Positions 1 through 11,136 of a stretch of 64,000 nucleotides of DNA are shown in pieces. The notes beneath the pieces are model-generated. The model did not search any database and had not been told where the DNA came from. It saw nothing but the letters and a program-made list of their open reading frames with translations. This DNA is from Blasia pusilla (taxonomy: Eukaryota; Marchantiophyta; Marchantiopsida; Blasiales). The translations under genes and the position numbers were made by a program. The stretch covers positions 52,762,001 to 52,826,000 of the forward strand of contig CM114272.1 of NCBI GenBank assembly GCA_050084515.1, given 5' to 3'. Position 1 is the first letter of the stretch; every line of letters begins with the position of its first letter.

Positions 1-1
1 G

Positions 2-640
2 AAGCTGGAGATTGTCGCCACAGCGATCATCACCGGAGCGCTAGCGCTACTCCTCGCCTTCGCGGCGCCGTGCAGAGCCGCAGGTGAGCCTGCAGATTTC
101 TCGGTCTACTTCGGAACCGCTGCCAGTGCTTCAAGCTACGGCGGATATGGCGGCAACACGAACAAGCGCGACAGCGCCGAGTACACCTTCGAGGTGCCCC
201 AGGGATGGAAGGAGCGAACCATTTCCAAAATCGAGAAGGGAACGAATGGAACCGACAGCGAATTCTACAACCCGAAGCACAAGGAGGAGAAGGTTTATGT
301 CACATACCTCGCAGGCTTCAGACGCCTGGCCCCCCGTGACAATGTGCTCGACAATTTGGCCCTCTCCGATCCCGTTCTCCAGGACATCCTCTCTCTGGCT
401 GAGGACATCAAGGCTGAGGACAGGAAGGATACCACAGGGCAGTTGTATTACGACTACGAGATCGACAGCCCCGTCGCCAATGCACTCATTTCTGTCACCT
501 GTGCCAAAAACAAGCTCTATGCGCATTTTGTGAAGGCCGGGCCTTCCGACTGGAACCGGGATAAGGCGATGCTGCGTCATGTGCACGAGTCCTTCCAGAC
601 TGTGGGCGCTACACCTCTTGCTGCGCCCGGTGAGTTTTAG
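2..640 (+). CDS. PsbP-domain thylakoid-lumen protein, 5' truncated by window edge
   Basis: An open frame enters from base 2 and ends at TAG 638-640, giving 212 residues with no intron. The first ~28 residues form a hydrophobic stretch ending in an Ala-rich cleavage-like site (LLLAFAAPCRAAG), as in bipartite plastid-to-lumen transit peptides. The mature part starts ADFSVYFGTAASASSYGGYG and contains the PsbP-fold motifs VPQGWKER, GTDSEFYNP and LYYDYEI, followed by the C-terminal SFQTVG. It resembles the plant PPD subfamily of lumenal PsbP-like proteins rather than the oxygen-evolving-complex subunit PsbP itself; PPD6 is the member I have in mind, but this is from memory. Related proteins act in the lumen in photosystem assembly or as auxiliary factors. 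The start codon and the stromal part of the transit peptide lie outside the window. Confidence 0.85.
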   Translation, partial: KLEIVATAIITGALALLLAFAAPCRAAGEPADFSVYFGTAASASSYGGYGGNTNKRDSAEYTFEVPQGWKERTISKIEKGTNGTDSEFYNPKHKEEKVYVTYLAGFRRLAPRDNVLDNLALSDPVLQDILSLAEDIKAEDRKDTTGQLYYDYEIDSPVANALISVTCAKNKLYAHFVKAGPSDWNRDKAMLRHVHESFQTVGATPLAAPGEF

Positions 641-2406
641 ATGGCAGAGGGAGGGCTGCGGAACGACAATCAGGGTTGAGGTAGGCTGTGGGAAATCAGC
701 GGACTACTTGTGGCCTACCGAAACTCTGGGAAGGGCTGGCCAATGTGTTTATGGAGGCTCTTCGAAATCTGTATACTTGTGTACCATTTTAGGATCTGCA
801 GGACAGTTGTAGCTACTATGCTGTTCGAAAGTACAAAAGAGTGATTTCCGCTGACTGAACATGCTGTACACCCGAAGTTAGGAACCGGTCCTCCTATCTA
901 TGGAAGGTTTCACCTCGTCAGTGGAGCTATCGAATGAAATGCAACTGCTTGATATGAGGGAGGAGATTCTCTGCAGTCCTTCCGTTCTTGTCAGAGCTGT
1001 AGGAATGATCCGTGTATGATAGTAGTGCACCATCGGAGGTATTGACATTGTGCAGCATCGGTGGGAATGCCATTGATCCACATGCTACAGAGGAGAACGG
1101 ACGATGGACTAGTTTTTTGAGACCCTCGTATTAGAGCTACTGTGGCTGCGGAGGATGTAGATTGAATGTAGTGTAATTGTAAGTGTTTTCGAATCTGGTC
1201 TTCTTCACTCCTCCGCAGGAACTGCCGTCAAGTTCTTTGTTGAAATTCGCATGTTCAGTACAAATGCCATGTATCTCTGCAGCTATAGTCCGCAAGGTCT
1301 CTTCCAAAGTTCTGACCCTCCTCGAAGTTGACTTCCAAAGAATCTTCACCATTCCCGCTTTGTCGTGCATTCTTCCTGTTCATTGGATCGTCGACATCCC
1401 AAGTCTTTACTTCGAAAAATAGCGAGTTCCAAATTCAGGTACATCCGGTGCCTCTTTTTCGTCTGCTCTGCCCTAAGAATCTCCACAAACTTGTGAGATG
1501 CACCAACCATATCCGTCTACCCCACGGTCCGAATTTCTCGCATCGCGACATACTCACCGATGGGTTCAACGATCTGCCGATAGGAATACAGGATCAGATG
1601 TTCATGCCATATGTAATCGTGTAATCCTATAGCGCAACGGCTCATTAGCATGTAAACTCTGACCTGCTGACTTTCCCATTCATTGTCTGAGTTGCCTTCG
1701 GCCTTCCCCTGCGAATTCCTGTCCAGGAAACTGTACCCCAGTCTCTCATCGGAAGTGACGGCATTAACTTCAAAAGTACGAAGGTAAGGCAAAATTTCTA
1801 CGCCAATCGAATAACAAATCCTCCCTACAAATGCCATTGGTTCGTGAAGTAGAGCTCGATGATACCTTCTGGTTTTCACCTAGGACGTTAGGGAGGACGA
1901 CCGTTTCCGTGTCAGGTTACTAATCATCTGAATCTGCTCAGTAAAGACTACCTCCGACCCAGCAGCAGCGCTACTGCCATCTATTGGAGGGGAAGGAGTG
2001 GAGACTTCAGGACCGGGTCAACTAGGGACAACTTCATTTCACATTGGGATTCGTGTATCCCTCATCCATCCATCGATTAGCACTTATTTTCTTTTGAGTT
2101 GTGATGTGATAACAAAGAGAATAGTCGTCAAACACTTGAATACGTAATAATCATCCGCCTGCACAAAGCTCGTTGAAGCACTCCGGTTACTTTGAATCCA
2201 CAAGAATCATTCCCCAAAAAAATCCCTACAAAAGCTTCCCTACATCCGGTTACAATCCTCATTCTCCAATAGACACTCTTTGCTGATCAAGCAAGACTGC
2301 TAGTCCTAATCTACACAATCCTACACCACCTTAACTTAACTCGAAATAGCGCATACAGAATCCTCTAGCTTTACTATATAGGTTGCTAAATTATCAATTG
2401 TTGTCA
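641..2406. other. Intergenic region with unexplained minus-strand coding-like fragments
   Basis: No gene can be supported here. On the minus strand a 120-codon open frame (1879-1517) continues past one TAG for about 60 more sense codons, and neighbouring frames (1370-1137) also look coding, for example a Glu-rich segment after a frame change. This could be a decayed gene in several frames. I recognise no family, and chance open frames remain possible. Confidence 0.3.
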
Positions 2407-5400
2407 TCAATGGTATTGGACTTTCCTTCTACTCCGACGGGGCAGCGTCACAGAAGATGGAAGGTTTTCCGAGTTCGTAGGGGCAGGGGCATCAGGATCT
2501 GCTGCAACCAGCTGATTGATGGCCCGCTTGCTTCTTGTGCGTGGGGTGTTCGGCACAGAAGGCAGGTCCTCAGAGCTTACGACTCCTCCATCTTCCTTAT
2601 CTGCGGTGGCCCTAGTGACTCTCGTGCTCCGGCGTGGAGTGACTATTGAAGCTGGTGGATCTTCAATGACAGATTTGGCACCTCTCCTACTTCTCCTTGA
2701 TGACACTGAAGATTGGGGCACTTCGGAAAGTATTTTACAATCTGAATCCGAGAGATCTGGTAGATTTTCTTTCTCAGTCTTGACTTCGTTCTTGAATGTT
2801 GGCACTTGGGTGTCTGACTCTTCTTCTTTACCTCCGCGAGATGGAGGGTTCTGAAACCCTTCGTCTGGGCCCTTGCCCTCCTTCGCACGATCGGTCCTTT
2901 GAGACCTGAGAGCCTCTGAGTTGGCGATGTTCCTGGGCCCTTTCTTCCCAGCAGGCGTTTGAAAGTCAGCTTCCATTACTGAACCATCCTCTTTTGCTGT
3001 GCGGGATTGAGAGTTCTGCAGTTCGTTGTCTGGAACCTTGCACTCTGTCCCATTGTTGCTCTTTGGGGAATCCATGCGGTCTGCCTGATCAGTTTTTTTG
3101 CTACTTTTCCCTTTTCTCTTCCTATCAGACTTGGGAGGTTCTGCTGCGACCACTGACACATGATTTTCGGTCATACTATTAGCAATGTCTCGAGCATCTT
3201 CAACTGCAACCATGATCCCTTTACCCTCCTTAGGAATCTTGATGAGATCTTCTGCTTCGGTAGCAGTGTCATCCTTCACTCTTTTCTTCTTACCAGACCT
3301 CGCAGAAGAAGGTGATTTGACTGTTTTTTCAGTGAAATTACCTACCTCTGCCATACTGAAGTCTGTAGTCTGAGGTCCTTCATTTGCCGTCTTCTCATGC
3401 CTCCCTTTCTTCTTCTCAGGAGACATAACCGCGTCTGTGGCATCAATTTTCACGCCTACTTTCCTTCCTGCCTTGGCTGACTTTGTGAGCTCTGCTTCCA
3501 CCATTGTGTCACCTTCTTCTACAATGCCCGCATGACTTTCCAGGAGACCATTCCCTGCAATCTCCAGTTTCTCACCATTACTACTCTCAAGGAGCTCAAT
3601 GAAATCTGCCTCCTGAGTTTTGAAGCCACTCTTTGCTCTTTTCTTCTTCGCAGACTTTGTGTTATCCGCTTTCTCAATACCATCACCTACAACTTCTCCC
3701 ATGGACCAGTTGGTGCTTTGAGGTCCTTCATTTGCTATTGTGACATCCTTCACTTTCTTCCTCCCAGGGGACTTGAATGCATCTATAACATCAATTTTCT
3801 TGCCGTCTTTCATTCCTGCCTTAGCCGACTTCGTGACTGAATGGTGTGCTTCCACCATCACATCCCCCTCTTCTGCCATGCAGATGTCCATTTCCAGATG
3901 ACCATCACCTGCAATCTCCACCTGCTTGCCATCACTGATCTCAGGGAGCTTCATGAACTCCTTCGTCTTCATGGCATCCTTCCCTTTCTTCTTCTTCGCA
4001 GACTTGCTGCTACCTGTTTTTCCACTGAAATCTCCAACTTCAGCCACAGGACAGTCAGTGCTTTGAAGTTCTTCATCCACTATCTTGACCTCCTTCCCTC
4101 TCTTCCTCCCAGGAGACTTTACATCTACGGAATTAATTTTCTTGCCATCTTTGTCGTTTGGCCCAGCTGACTTGGTGATGTATGCTCCTACAATTGTTTC
4201 ACCTTCTACTGCAACACAGATACCTGTTTCACGCATTCCGTCCCCAAGGATCTCCACCTGCTCATCATTACTACTCTCAGGGACCTTCATGAACTCTTCC
4301 TCATGTATGTTCGTGTCATCCTTCACTCTCCTCTTCTTTGCAGACCTGGTCTTTCCTGTTCTCTCTACCAAATCACCTATTTCTGTCACAGAAAGGCCTA
4401 TGCTTTGAGGGCATTCATTCGCTGCTATCTTAACCTGCCTCCCTTTCTTCCTTTGGGGAGACTTGAGAAGGTCTATGCCATCACCTTTCTTGCCATCTGT
4501 GGATTCTGGCTTAGCTGACTTTGTGACATCTGCTTCCATCATCTCCTCACCTTCTGTCATGCAGATACCCAGAAAACCACCACCTGCAATCTCTACTTGC
4601 TTGCTGTTGTTACTCCCAGGGAGCCTCATGGACTCTTCCTCACGAGCTTTTATGGCATCCTTCACTTTCTTCTTCTTAGCAGACTTCGTACCATCTGCTT
4701 TCACAATAAAATCACCTATGTCTGCAAAAACGTCAGTGCTTTGAGGTCCTTCATTAGATGTCTGGACATCCCTCCCCTTTTTCCTCTCAGGAGATTTAAC
4801 AGCATCTATGGCATCAATTTCCTTGGCATCGTTTCGCTTTGGCTTTGCTGAATCGGTGATGTCAGCTTCCACCGTCGTGTTACCTTCTTCTACCGCATCC
4901 ATTTCCAGACGACCATTCCCTACAGTTTCCACCTGCTCACCATTACTACTCTCAGGGAGCTTCACAAACTTTGCCTCAAAAGTTTTCATGACACCCTTCA
5001 CTTTCTTCTTCTTCGCAGACTTTGAGTTATCTGTTCTCACAATTAAATCACCTACTTCTGCCATGGAAAACTCAATACTTTGAGTTCCTTCATTTGCTAT
5101 CTTCACCTCCTTACCTTTCTTCCTCTCAGGAGATTTGATAGCATCTACACCATCAATCTTCTTACTATCATCCATCTTGGAGTTAGCTGACTTGGTGATG
5201 TCCACCTCCGCCATCGCATCACCTTTTTCCGCCATGTGGTCATGACTTTCCTGAAGACGCTTTCCTTGACTGTCCATCTGCTTGCCATTACTACTCTCAG
5301 GGCACTTCTTGACCTCTTCTTCATGAGCTTTCATGGCAACTTTCAGTTTTGTCTTTTTCACAGACTTGGTGTTAACTGTTTCCTCAATAGAATGACCTCG

Positions 5401-8400
5401 ATCTGCCATGGAAAAGTCGATGCGTTGAGGACCTTCATTTCCTTTCTTGACCTCCCACCCTTTCTTCCTCTCGGGAGATTTTGTAATGTATGCTTCTACC
5501 ACTGTGTCACCGTCTGCCATGGAGACCTCGATTTCCTGTACACCCTCACTAGTAATCTCCACCTGCTTGCCTTTACTGTTCTCCGGGAGCTTCATGAACT
5601 CTGCTTCTTGAGTTCTCACTCCTATTCCCTGAGATCCTTCTCCTCCCACCTCCATTTGCCGTCCCTTATCACTTTCAGGAGACATCATGACATCTCCACC
5701 ATCAATATGTTTGCCGTCTTTTCCCTCCATATTGACCGACTCAGACAATTTTACTTCAGCGGACACATCAACGTCTTCCGCCATCCAAACACCATGGTGC
5801 ACACATTCTCCACCAGCTAATTCCCTTTTTTCCTTCTCCATAGATGACATCCTGAGGTCTGCATCCACTTTCTCACCCTCATTCTCTTTCTTAGTCCCAG
5901 ACTTTGTGAACTCTTCTTCGACATCGGACACAAGAGAGTCACCATCCTGCAATCCTATCTTCTGAAATTGGGAGAAGCCTTCATCATCACTTAAATCATC
6001 TATTTCTGATTCAGAAGAGTCTTGAGAGTTACCATCTGGTAATTTGGCCTTCTTTCCATTCCTTCCTCGTGATTTCCGCATCCCAGTTTTTATAAGGTCT
6101 TCACTCGCATATTCTTGAGTTGCGCGATCATACTTGATTTCAACCCCGGTTGCTTTCCTTTTCTTCTTTGAGATCTTGCGGCTAACACTCATACCTTTGG
6201 CAGCCTCAGCAAAAGCCAGATCTGTGTCCACCTCTACATGTGTGCCTACACCTGTGTCACCAAAAGTATCAACAAAGAAGAGATCCTCCGGTTCAGACTC
6301 TCTGACCATGGGGTTACATTCAACTTCTGCCTCGGCTTCTGGGGTTGGATCGCTTTGATCACAAACTGTAATACTGGAAAGAGGTGCAAATGTTGCCACA
6401 CACTTGTCGAAGATTCCTTGAAATACAGTATTGTCTGCCACAATGACCAGCCAATCTGGCACATCCAAATCATGAGGTTAGACATATCAGGACACAACGA
6501 GGGGTACCAATCACCGAGAATCAGCTTGTGTGACATACATCGTGTTACATTCCTCTACACATTGAAACACAAGATTCAGATTCTTACGTAGAAGCGCTTG
6601 TGGATTCTGAAAGGCAGTGATAGGAAGTTGTTGGTTCTTCTTCCCCTCTTTCAACAACTTCCAAAGTTGGGGAGGTACATGCCAAGCCAGGATTCTTTTC
6701 AACAGGAGATCCGATCGACTGCATTCTTCCTGTGATCTACAATTCGATTAAAGAACAACAGATTCAGAAGATCATTGCTCGTAATGAAACTGGGATTTGG
6801 GCAAGCTTGAAGGTGTAAAAGTGGTTTCCAACTAACTCATTCAAACCCCACAATCCTATTCCCCATCACAACTCCACGAAGCACCAACCCATCAAAACCC
6901 TCATATTAGCTCTATTACACACATGGATTACTATTACATAAACTTCTTTCTCATGCACTCAGCAACATTAAGTAGAGGTTCACCTGAAAAACTCTATTGC
7001 TCGTCTTGAAACAGCAAGCTTTCTCACAAAAACTGCATTCCTGAGGTCCAAGATTGTTTCGGACAAACATGAATTCCCATTCGTGTCAACCAGACTAGAG
7101 AATGGTGGATCCACCAACACTGATTCATACAGGGCTCCTCTCATCAACATCTCTTCCTTGTTATCCTGCAAGCCAGATTTCATGATCGACAGAAGACCTA
7201 TGTCACGACCAAGCTCGTTGCACAAAACATGTGCTCACAGTGACAGTGTTCACAGAAGTATACGAACTGATCAAAGTAAGAAGACTGCACACACGTTTTC
7301 ACTCTTTGAATACGCCTGGACTTTTCCTGCACGTATGGGGCAAGGATTCACAACTTTTTCACGTTGAAAAGACTCGAAACCCCTGGGAGCCAACTACTGC
7401 GGTGAAACATTACACTCGCTGTCATCTAGCAGATGACTAAAATGGGAAAATCTAACTCACCACCAAACCTCCAAGTGGAAGTCGCTTCTCCAACAGCATG
7501 CCAAGTAGCATTTCTGGGACACGAGAAAACCCTCCTTAGGTCAGTCTCAGAGCCGTAAAACAGTGACAGCACAGCCAAATTCAAACACGAACTGACAGAA
7601 CTACCTCGTGGATCTGGCGCATATTTCATGCCTACCAGAAATGGAGAAAGTGCTTGTCGACCAAATTGAGTGAGTTGCCAGGTGCTTTATCTTCTCCACG
7701 AATTCCTTCTCTGCACCTTCTACTTTCTTTTGTTTCTTCAGCCTACTCCGCCAATCTATGGTTTCCACTACTAACTGCAAAATTACAACTTGAACAGACA
7801 CCACCTCTGCCACTACTGCCGTGTCCAGCTTGTCCCTGTTTGGAAACTTTCGCATGCTCTTAGAGGCGAGCGGAAATGTGGGGTATAATGAATCAGGCAA
7901 CTTAGCGATTGCTTCTGTAGAGACGGACGGTAACGAAAGTGGGCGCTTGAATGCGGAACACTCCCTCCGATGGCAGACAACTATGAAAGCGAGCATTTCT
8001 CGAACCAATTCCCTGGACTTCCTCAACAACTTTCGGATCTTCTTCCCAAATAAAACATCCGATTCGAAACTACGATTTTTCTCGTGTAAAAGACCCACTG
8101 ATTTATTCACCACCTCAACTACGTCGCATAGAAGAGCTATGACGGGCGCCAGTGCGGACACGGCCGTGTTTCCGCTGGTATTCACAGCACCGAGGGTTCT
8201 CAGAGACTGTAACAATCTACCGACAAAGTCAAGAGTGGCACCGCCACGCTGCAAAATATCGCCAGCACTGCCCCCTAAGGAAGCCGCTTTCTCCAGAGCC
8301 GTGAAAGTCCACCACAATTGCAAAGGAGGATCGTATCTAGATACCAACAGCTGCCTCAATAAAGAACTCCAATTCGAAACGTCTTCCGGAGCTCCAAGGT

Positions 8401-8539
8401 CTCCATCTACTCCATACAGGACATCATTCACCGCACGAGAATAATCGTCGGCGGTCCAAATTGGACGCATTTCCCTCGCATTCAAAAGCTTTCCCCCAAA
8501 CCCCTGCGGGGAAGCTTTCACGGAGACTTTCACCACCAT
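2407..8539 (-). CDS. Large, probably nuclear repeat protein of unknown function, 5 exons
   Basis: Proposed CDS: complement(join(2407..6455,6588..6736,6984..7233,7461..7513,7605..8539)), 5,436 nt, 1,811 residues. All introns are GT-AG and all phases close. The ATG at 8539 is preceded in frame by stops (tga tag tga); an earlier in-frame GTG is not a plausible start. Exons 1-4 (residues 1-462) encode a helical, Leu-rich domain with conserved-looking pieces such as WHVPPQLWKLL and LHWLVIVADNT. Exon 5 begins with an acidic segment and KKKRK-type basic clusters, followed by ~113-residue repeats (about residues 790-1485). It ends with four TPRRSxR / LPRRSRR-like basic motifs spaced by acidic EDLPS segments and stops at KVQYH. 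The basic clusters suggest a nuclear, possibly chromatin- or nucleolus-associated protein, but that is inference. I do not recognise the family. A Helitron lies ~580 bp upstream of the start. Confidence 0.7.
3390..5480 (-). repeat. Coding tandem repeat, ~340 bp x 7
   Basis: Within exon 5 of the preceding gene, a SPERKKG-like core recurs at about 5470, 5127, 4786, 4450, 4107, 3769 and 3417, a spacing of roughly 335-352 bp. Each ~113-residue unit runs SPERKKG, NEGPQS, a MAEVGD segment, TKSAKKKK, an LPESSNGKQVEIAG segment, EEGDTMVEA, and back to KSP. Units have diverged to perhaps 60-75% identity but keep the frame, so selection has probably maintained the coding capacity. A more diverged unit precedes the array near 5660. 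The alternating basic KKKK and acidic EEGD blocks give each unit a charge period. Confidence 0.85.
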
Positions 8540-9119
8540 TCTCACTCACTATCAGACGAAGTGCTGAAATGCCGACATCCGCGAGCCACCGCATCAACCG
8601 ATCTCCTGAGCGTTGACATCTCCCATTCCAAAAATCCTCGGAAGGCCGTCCTCCCTACACGTTGTTTCACCTCTACCAGCGTGGAAGCGTCCTGCAAGAC
8701 GCCTGACCTTCCTCGACTGACTTGCGATGACCGCACCTCCGCCCGCTCTCCAACTCTCACGCCACAAATTGCACTCTCTCGATTACGCTCCAGTCCTCAA
8801 GCGCACTCCATCCGTTCATTCCCGTGAAGCAAAGATCGATTTGCTGTTAGCGATCGCACGCACTCTCTACCCTGCGACGCATTCACTCCCTCTCTTGCTC
8901 GCACATACTTCTTTCAGCCGGATACTAAACCCTAAACCCCCAACTTTGATCGTTCATTTAGCCAAAGCTCATCTCCTCTCGCCCCGTGCACGAACGTTCG
9001 CCTGCTATTGTTATTCTTGCGTGACACGGGTTTTGCACGGATTAGCATCACTAGTTTACCGATAGCGCCACGAAGCTAACAGGTTTACCGCATAGTAATT
9101 ATTTTTACGAATCCGTGAA
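8540..9119. promoter_or_regulatory. Upstream region of the repeat-protein gene
   Basis: This stretch separates the ATG at 8539 (minus strand) from the Helitron that starts at 9120. It should hold the 5' UTR and promoter of the repeat-protein gene. It contains ccctaaaccc near 8930, which resembles the telo-box (AAACCCTA) found in promoters of plant ribosome-biogenesis and proliferation genes. No TATA box is convincing. Confidence 0.35.
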
Positions 9120-10480
9120 TCTATACTATTATGGGAGAGTGCCCTCAAAATTTGTAAACGGCTTAGATTATGACACCTGGCATTTTAAACCAATCGGGGA
9201 AGTTCATGACCGAATAGGGGTTCATGCGCCTAGGGTCTTTTGGCGCCGTTTTGCCAGCGATTTTAGGGTTTCATTAAGTGCAGCGCAATATTTTGTAACG
9301 GTATTTTGAACCAGGATTTGAATTCTGTCCCAGGGATAGTTAGGATCGTGCCGACACTGAGCGAACCGTTTCCCCTCCTCGAAGGTCACTTTAGGGTTTT
9401 TAAAGGTTTTCGGGTTACTGTATTTATATAGTCTTCCCAACTTAGAAACTCCAATCACATACCGTGAGCACCCACAGACTAAGAGCACCGACGTTACGAT
9501 TTATTGTATGCAACCATACGAATCTGTATTCATGTGTTTGGTGTAACAAGTGTCAGGTTACTTTAGGAGAATCTCACACTTTCTCGATTCAAACATTTTG
9601 TCATTGAGGCAAATGTAAAGCTTTATTCATGTCTATGAACACTATAGTATTTGAGTTGTCCTATGCTACATGAAGCTCTTTGCTTACAAACACATGTGTT
9701 TGTGCTTTGCAAGTATATCTTCAAGAGATTAGGAGCAGCTCCCGCTTGCTGTTCGGCTTCAAAACATCAGCACTTGAACTCTTGATTGTTGTTCGGAGTT
9801 GTGAGTTGAAGGCACTCTCTCCTATTCAAGCTTCGGGTTCAGGTCCTGCTGCTTCCGAATCGCCTTCTGAACTCTCGAGGTTCACCTTAGCTCCTGTTGC
9901 TCCCGACCACTTGCAGATAGCTTCAGACAACTCCAACCCCCACCTCTGCAGACATATAAGGTGAAGAACAACTCAAGTGTGCAGAAATACTATCATGGCA
10001 ACTAGAACAACAACAAGAAAGTCCACATAGGGGAAGGGAAAGAAAGTTTCCGACGTCACTTCATCGAAGAAGCACTATGGTGTGAAGGAGGCTGATCTCG
10101 AACCATTGGAATGTTCCAAATGGTCTCCCATATATCAGGGGGATTGCATGCGCCTAAGCAAATGGAAAGGGTCCTACTTTGGGGTAAGCCCTCCTTGAGG
10201 GACAAAACTCACCCATGAGCATGCTCTGGGATTTGAGTGTGCAATAAAGGATTCTCTCCCTGTGAGGGAAGAGCCAGCGTTATCAGATAGGGAATATTTT
10301 CCTAAGCCAGTGTAGGGCTTGGAAAAAGATGTTCGTATAGTTGTGCAATGTAGCCTTGAGTATCGCCTTAGGAGGTCCAGCAGCGATACTTAGCGCGCAT
10401 TTGAAGCGGACTCTTTGAAGATACACTAGCTCTTCAAACACTTTTTTAATTACCCGTGCGATGCACGGGTACCTTACTAG
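9120..10480 (+). mobile_element. Non-autonomous Helitron, 1,361 bp, complete termini
   Basis: The 5' end is TCTATACTATTATGGGAGAG at 9120, preceded by A (9119). The 3' end carries the perfect hairpin ACCCGTGC-gat-GCACGGGT (10452-10470), a short spacer, and the terminal CTAG (10477-10480), followed by T (10481). A 5'-TC, a subterminal 3' hairpin, 3'-CTRR and insertion between A and T are the defining marks of Helitrons. No Rep/helicase is inside, so the element is non-autonomous. The interior has no gene I can name; 9990-10240 has a short stretch with broken coding character. The same 5' consensus recurs at 33766 (minus strand). Confidence 0.8.
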
Positions 10481-10889
10481 TGTTTAAATGTATCAAAACA
10501 CCACAGCCCAAAGTGGAAGGACGTTGCTCGCCTTCTCCAGGGAGTTCCAAACATATCCCGAACATGCCAATGAATGATGTCCCAAAAGTGGCATTGCAGA
10601 CCCCTCACAAAGGGAAAAAGAGTCAGGGTGTGGTGGTGAACATTTAGATTACGCTGTAAGAGTAGGTTAGGAATAGAATAGCCAGCGAACAGACATGTAA
10701 AGCTGAGAGAATGAATGCTCATCACGGGAATAAAAGTTGTATCTACATTGAAACAAGGTCTATGTCTATGGATGTTTACTTTGCACATTTTCCTTCCCTA
10801 TCCTAAAGTGCTCAGCTTGAGCACTCTAGGATGGGAATAATCCATAAGTATGCACCGTACTCTCGGTTGCAGAGAGTGATCAAAAGCGT

Positions 10890-11130
10890 GCTTACGTTCA
10901 GCCCCACCCTATTCTGCAGGAATTAGTTTTGGCCCTCACTCTGCAGGAATGAGTTTCGACCCTCTCACCCTGCAGGAACTAGTTTCGGCCCGAAGAACTC
11001 TAAGCAATTCAACAAGCCAGAGAGAAACCGGCTACGTCCAGCCCTGCCCTATTCAGCAGGAATTAGTTTCGGCCCTCTGCATGAATTAGTTTCGGTCCTC
11101 TACAGGAATTAGATTTGCCTCTCACTTTGC
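10890..11130. repeat. Short tandem repeat, ~28-bp unit
   Basis: A unit close to ctgcaggaattagtttcggc recurs about seven times between 10890 and 11130 with variable spacing, interrupted by about 60 bp near 11000. It lies between the non-autonomous Helitron and the Helitron helicase remnant. Confidence 0.6.
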
Positions 11131-11136
11131 AAGAAC

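Noticed and set aside
3185-5820. Many plus-strand frames opposite the repeat-protein exon
   Set aside because: They are the antisense of the tandem repeat; the minus frame is the only one that is continuous and joins correctly to upstream exons.
6456-6587. Extending the last exon of the repeat protein upstream to the ATG at 6468
   Set aside because: A GTAAGA donor at 6587 and an AG acceptor before 6455 join exon 4 in phase and give a continuous protein, so the internal ATG is not a start.
7619-7640. A 22-bp GT...AG stretch inside the first exon of the repeat-protein gene
   Set aside because: It is far too short to be a spliceosomal intron. Reading through to the donor at 7604 keeps phase with the next exon.
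8542-8760. A 72-codon minus frame upstream of the repeat-protein gene
   Set aside because: It is out of frame with the gene, lacks any motif, and lies where the 5' UTR is expected.
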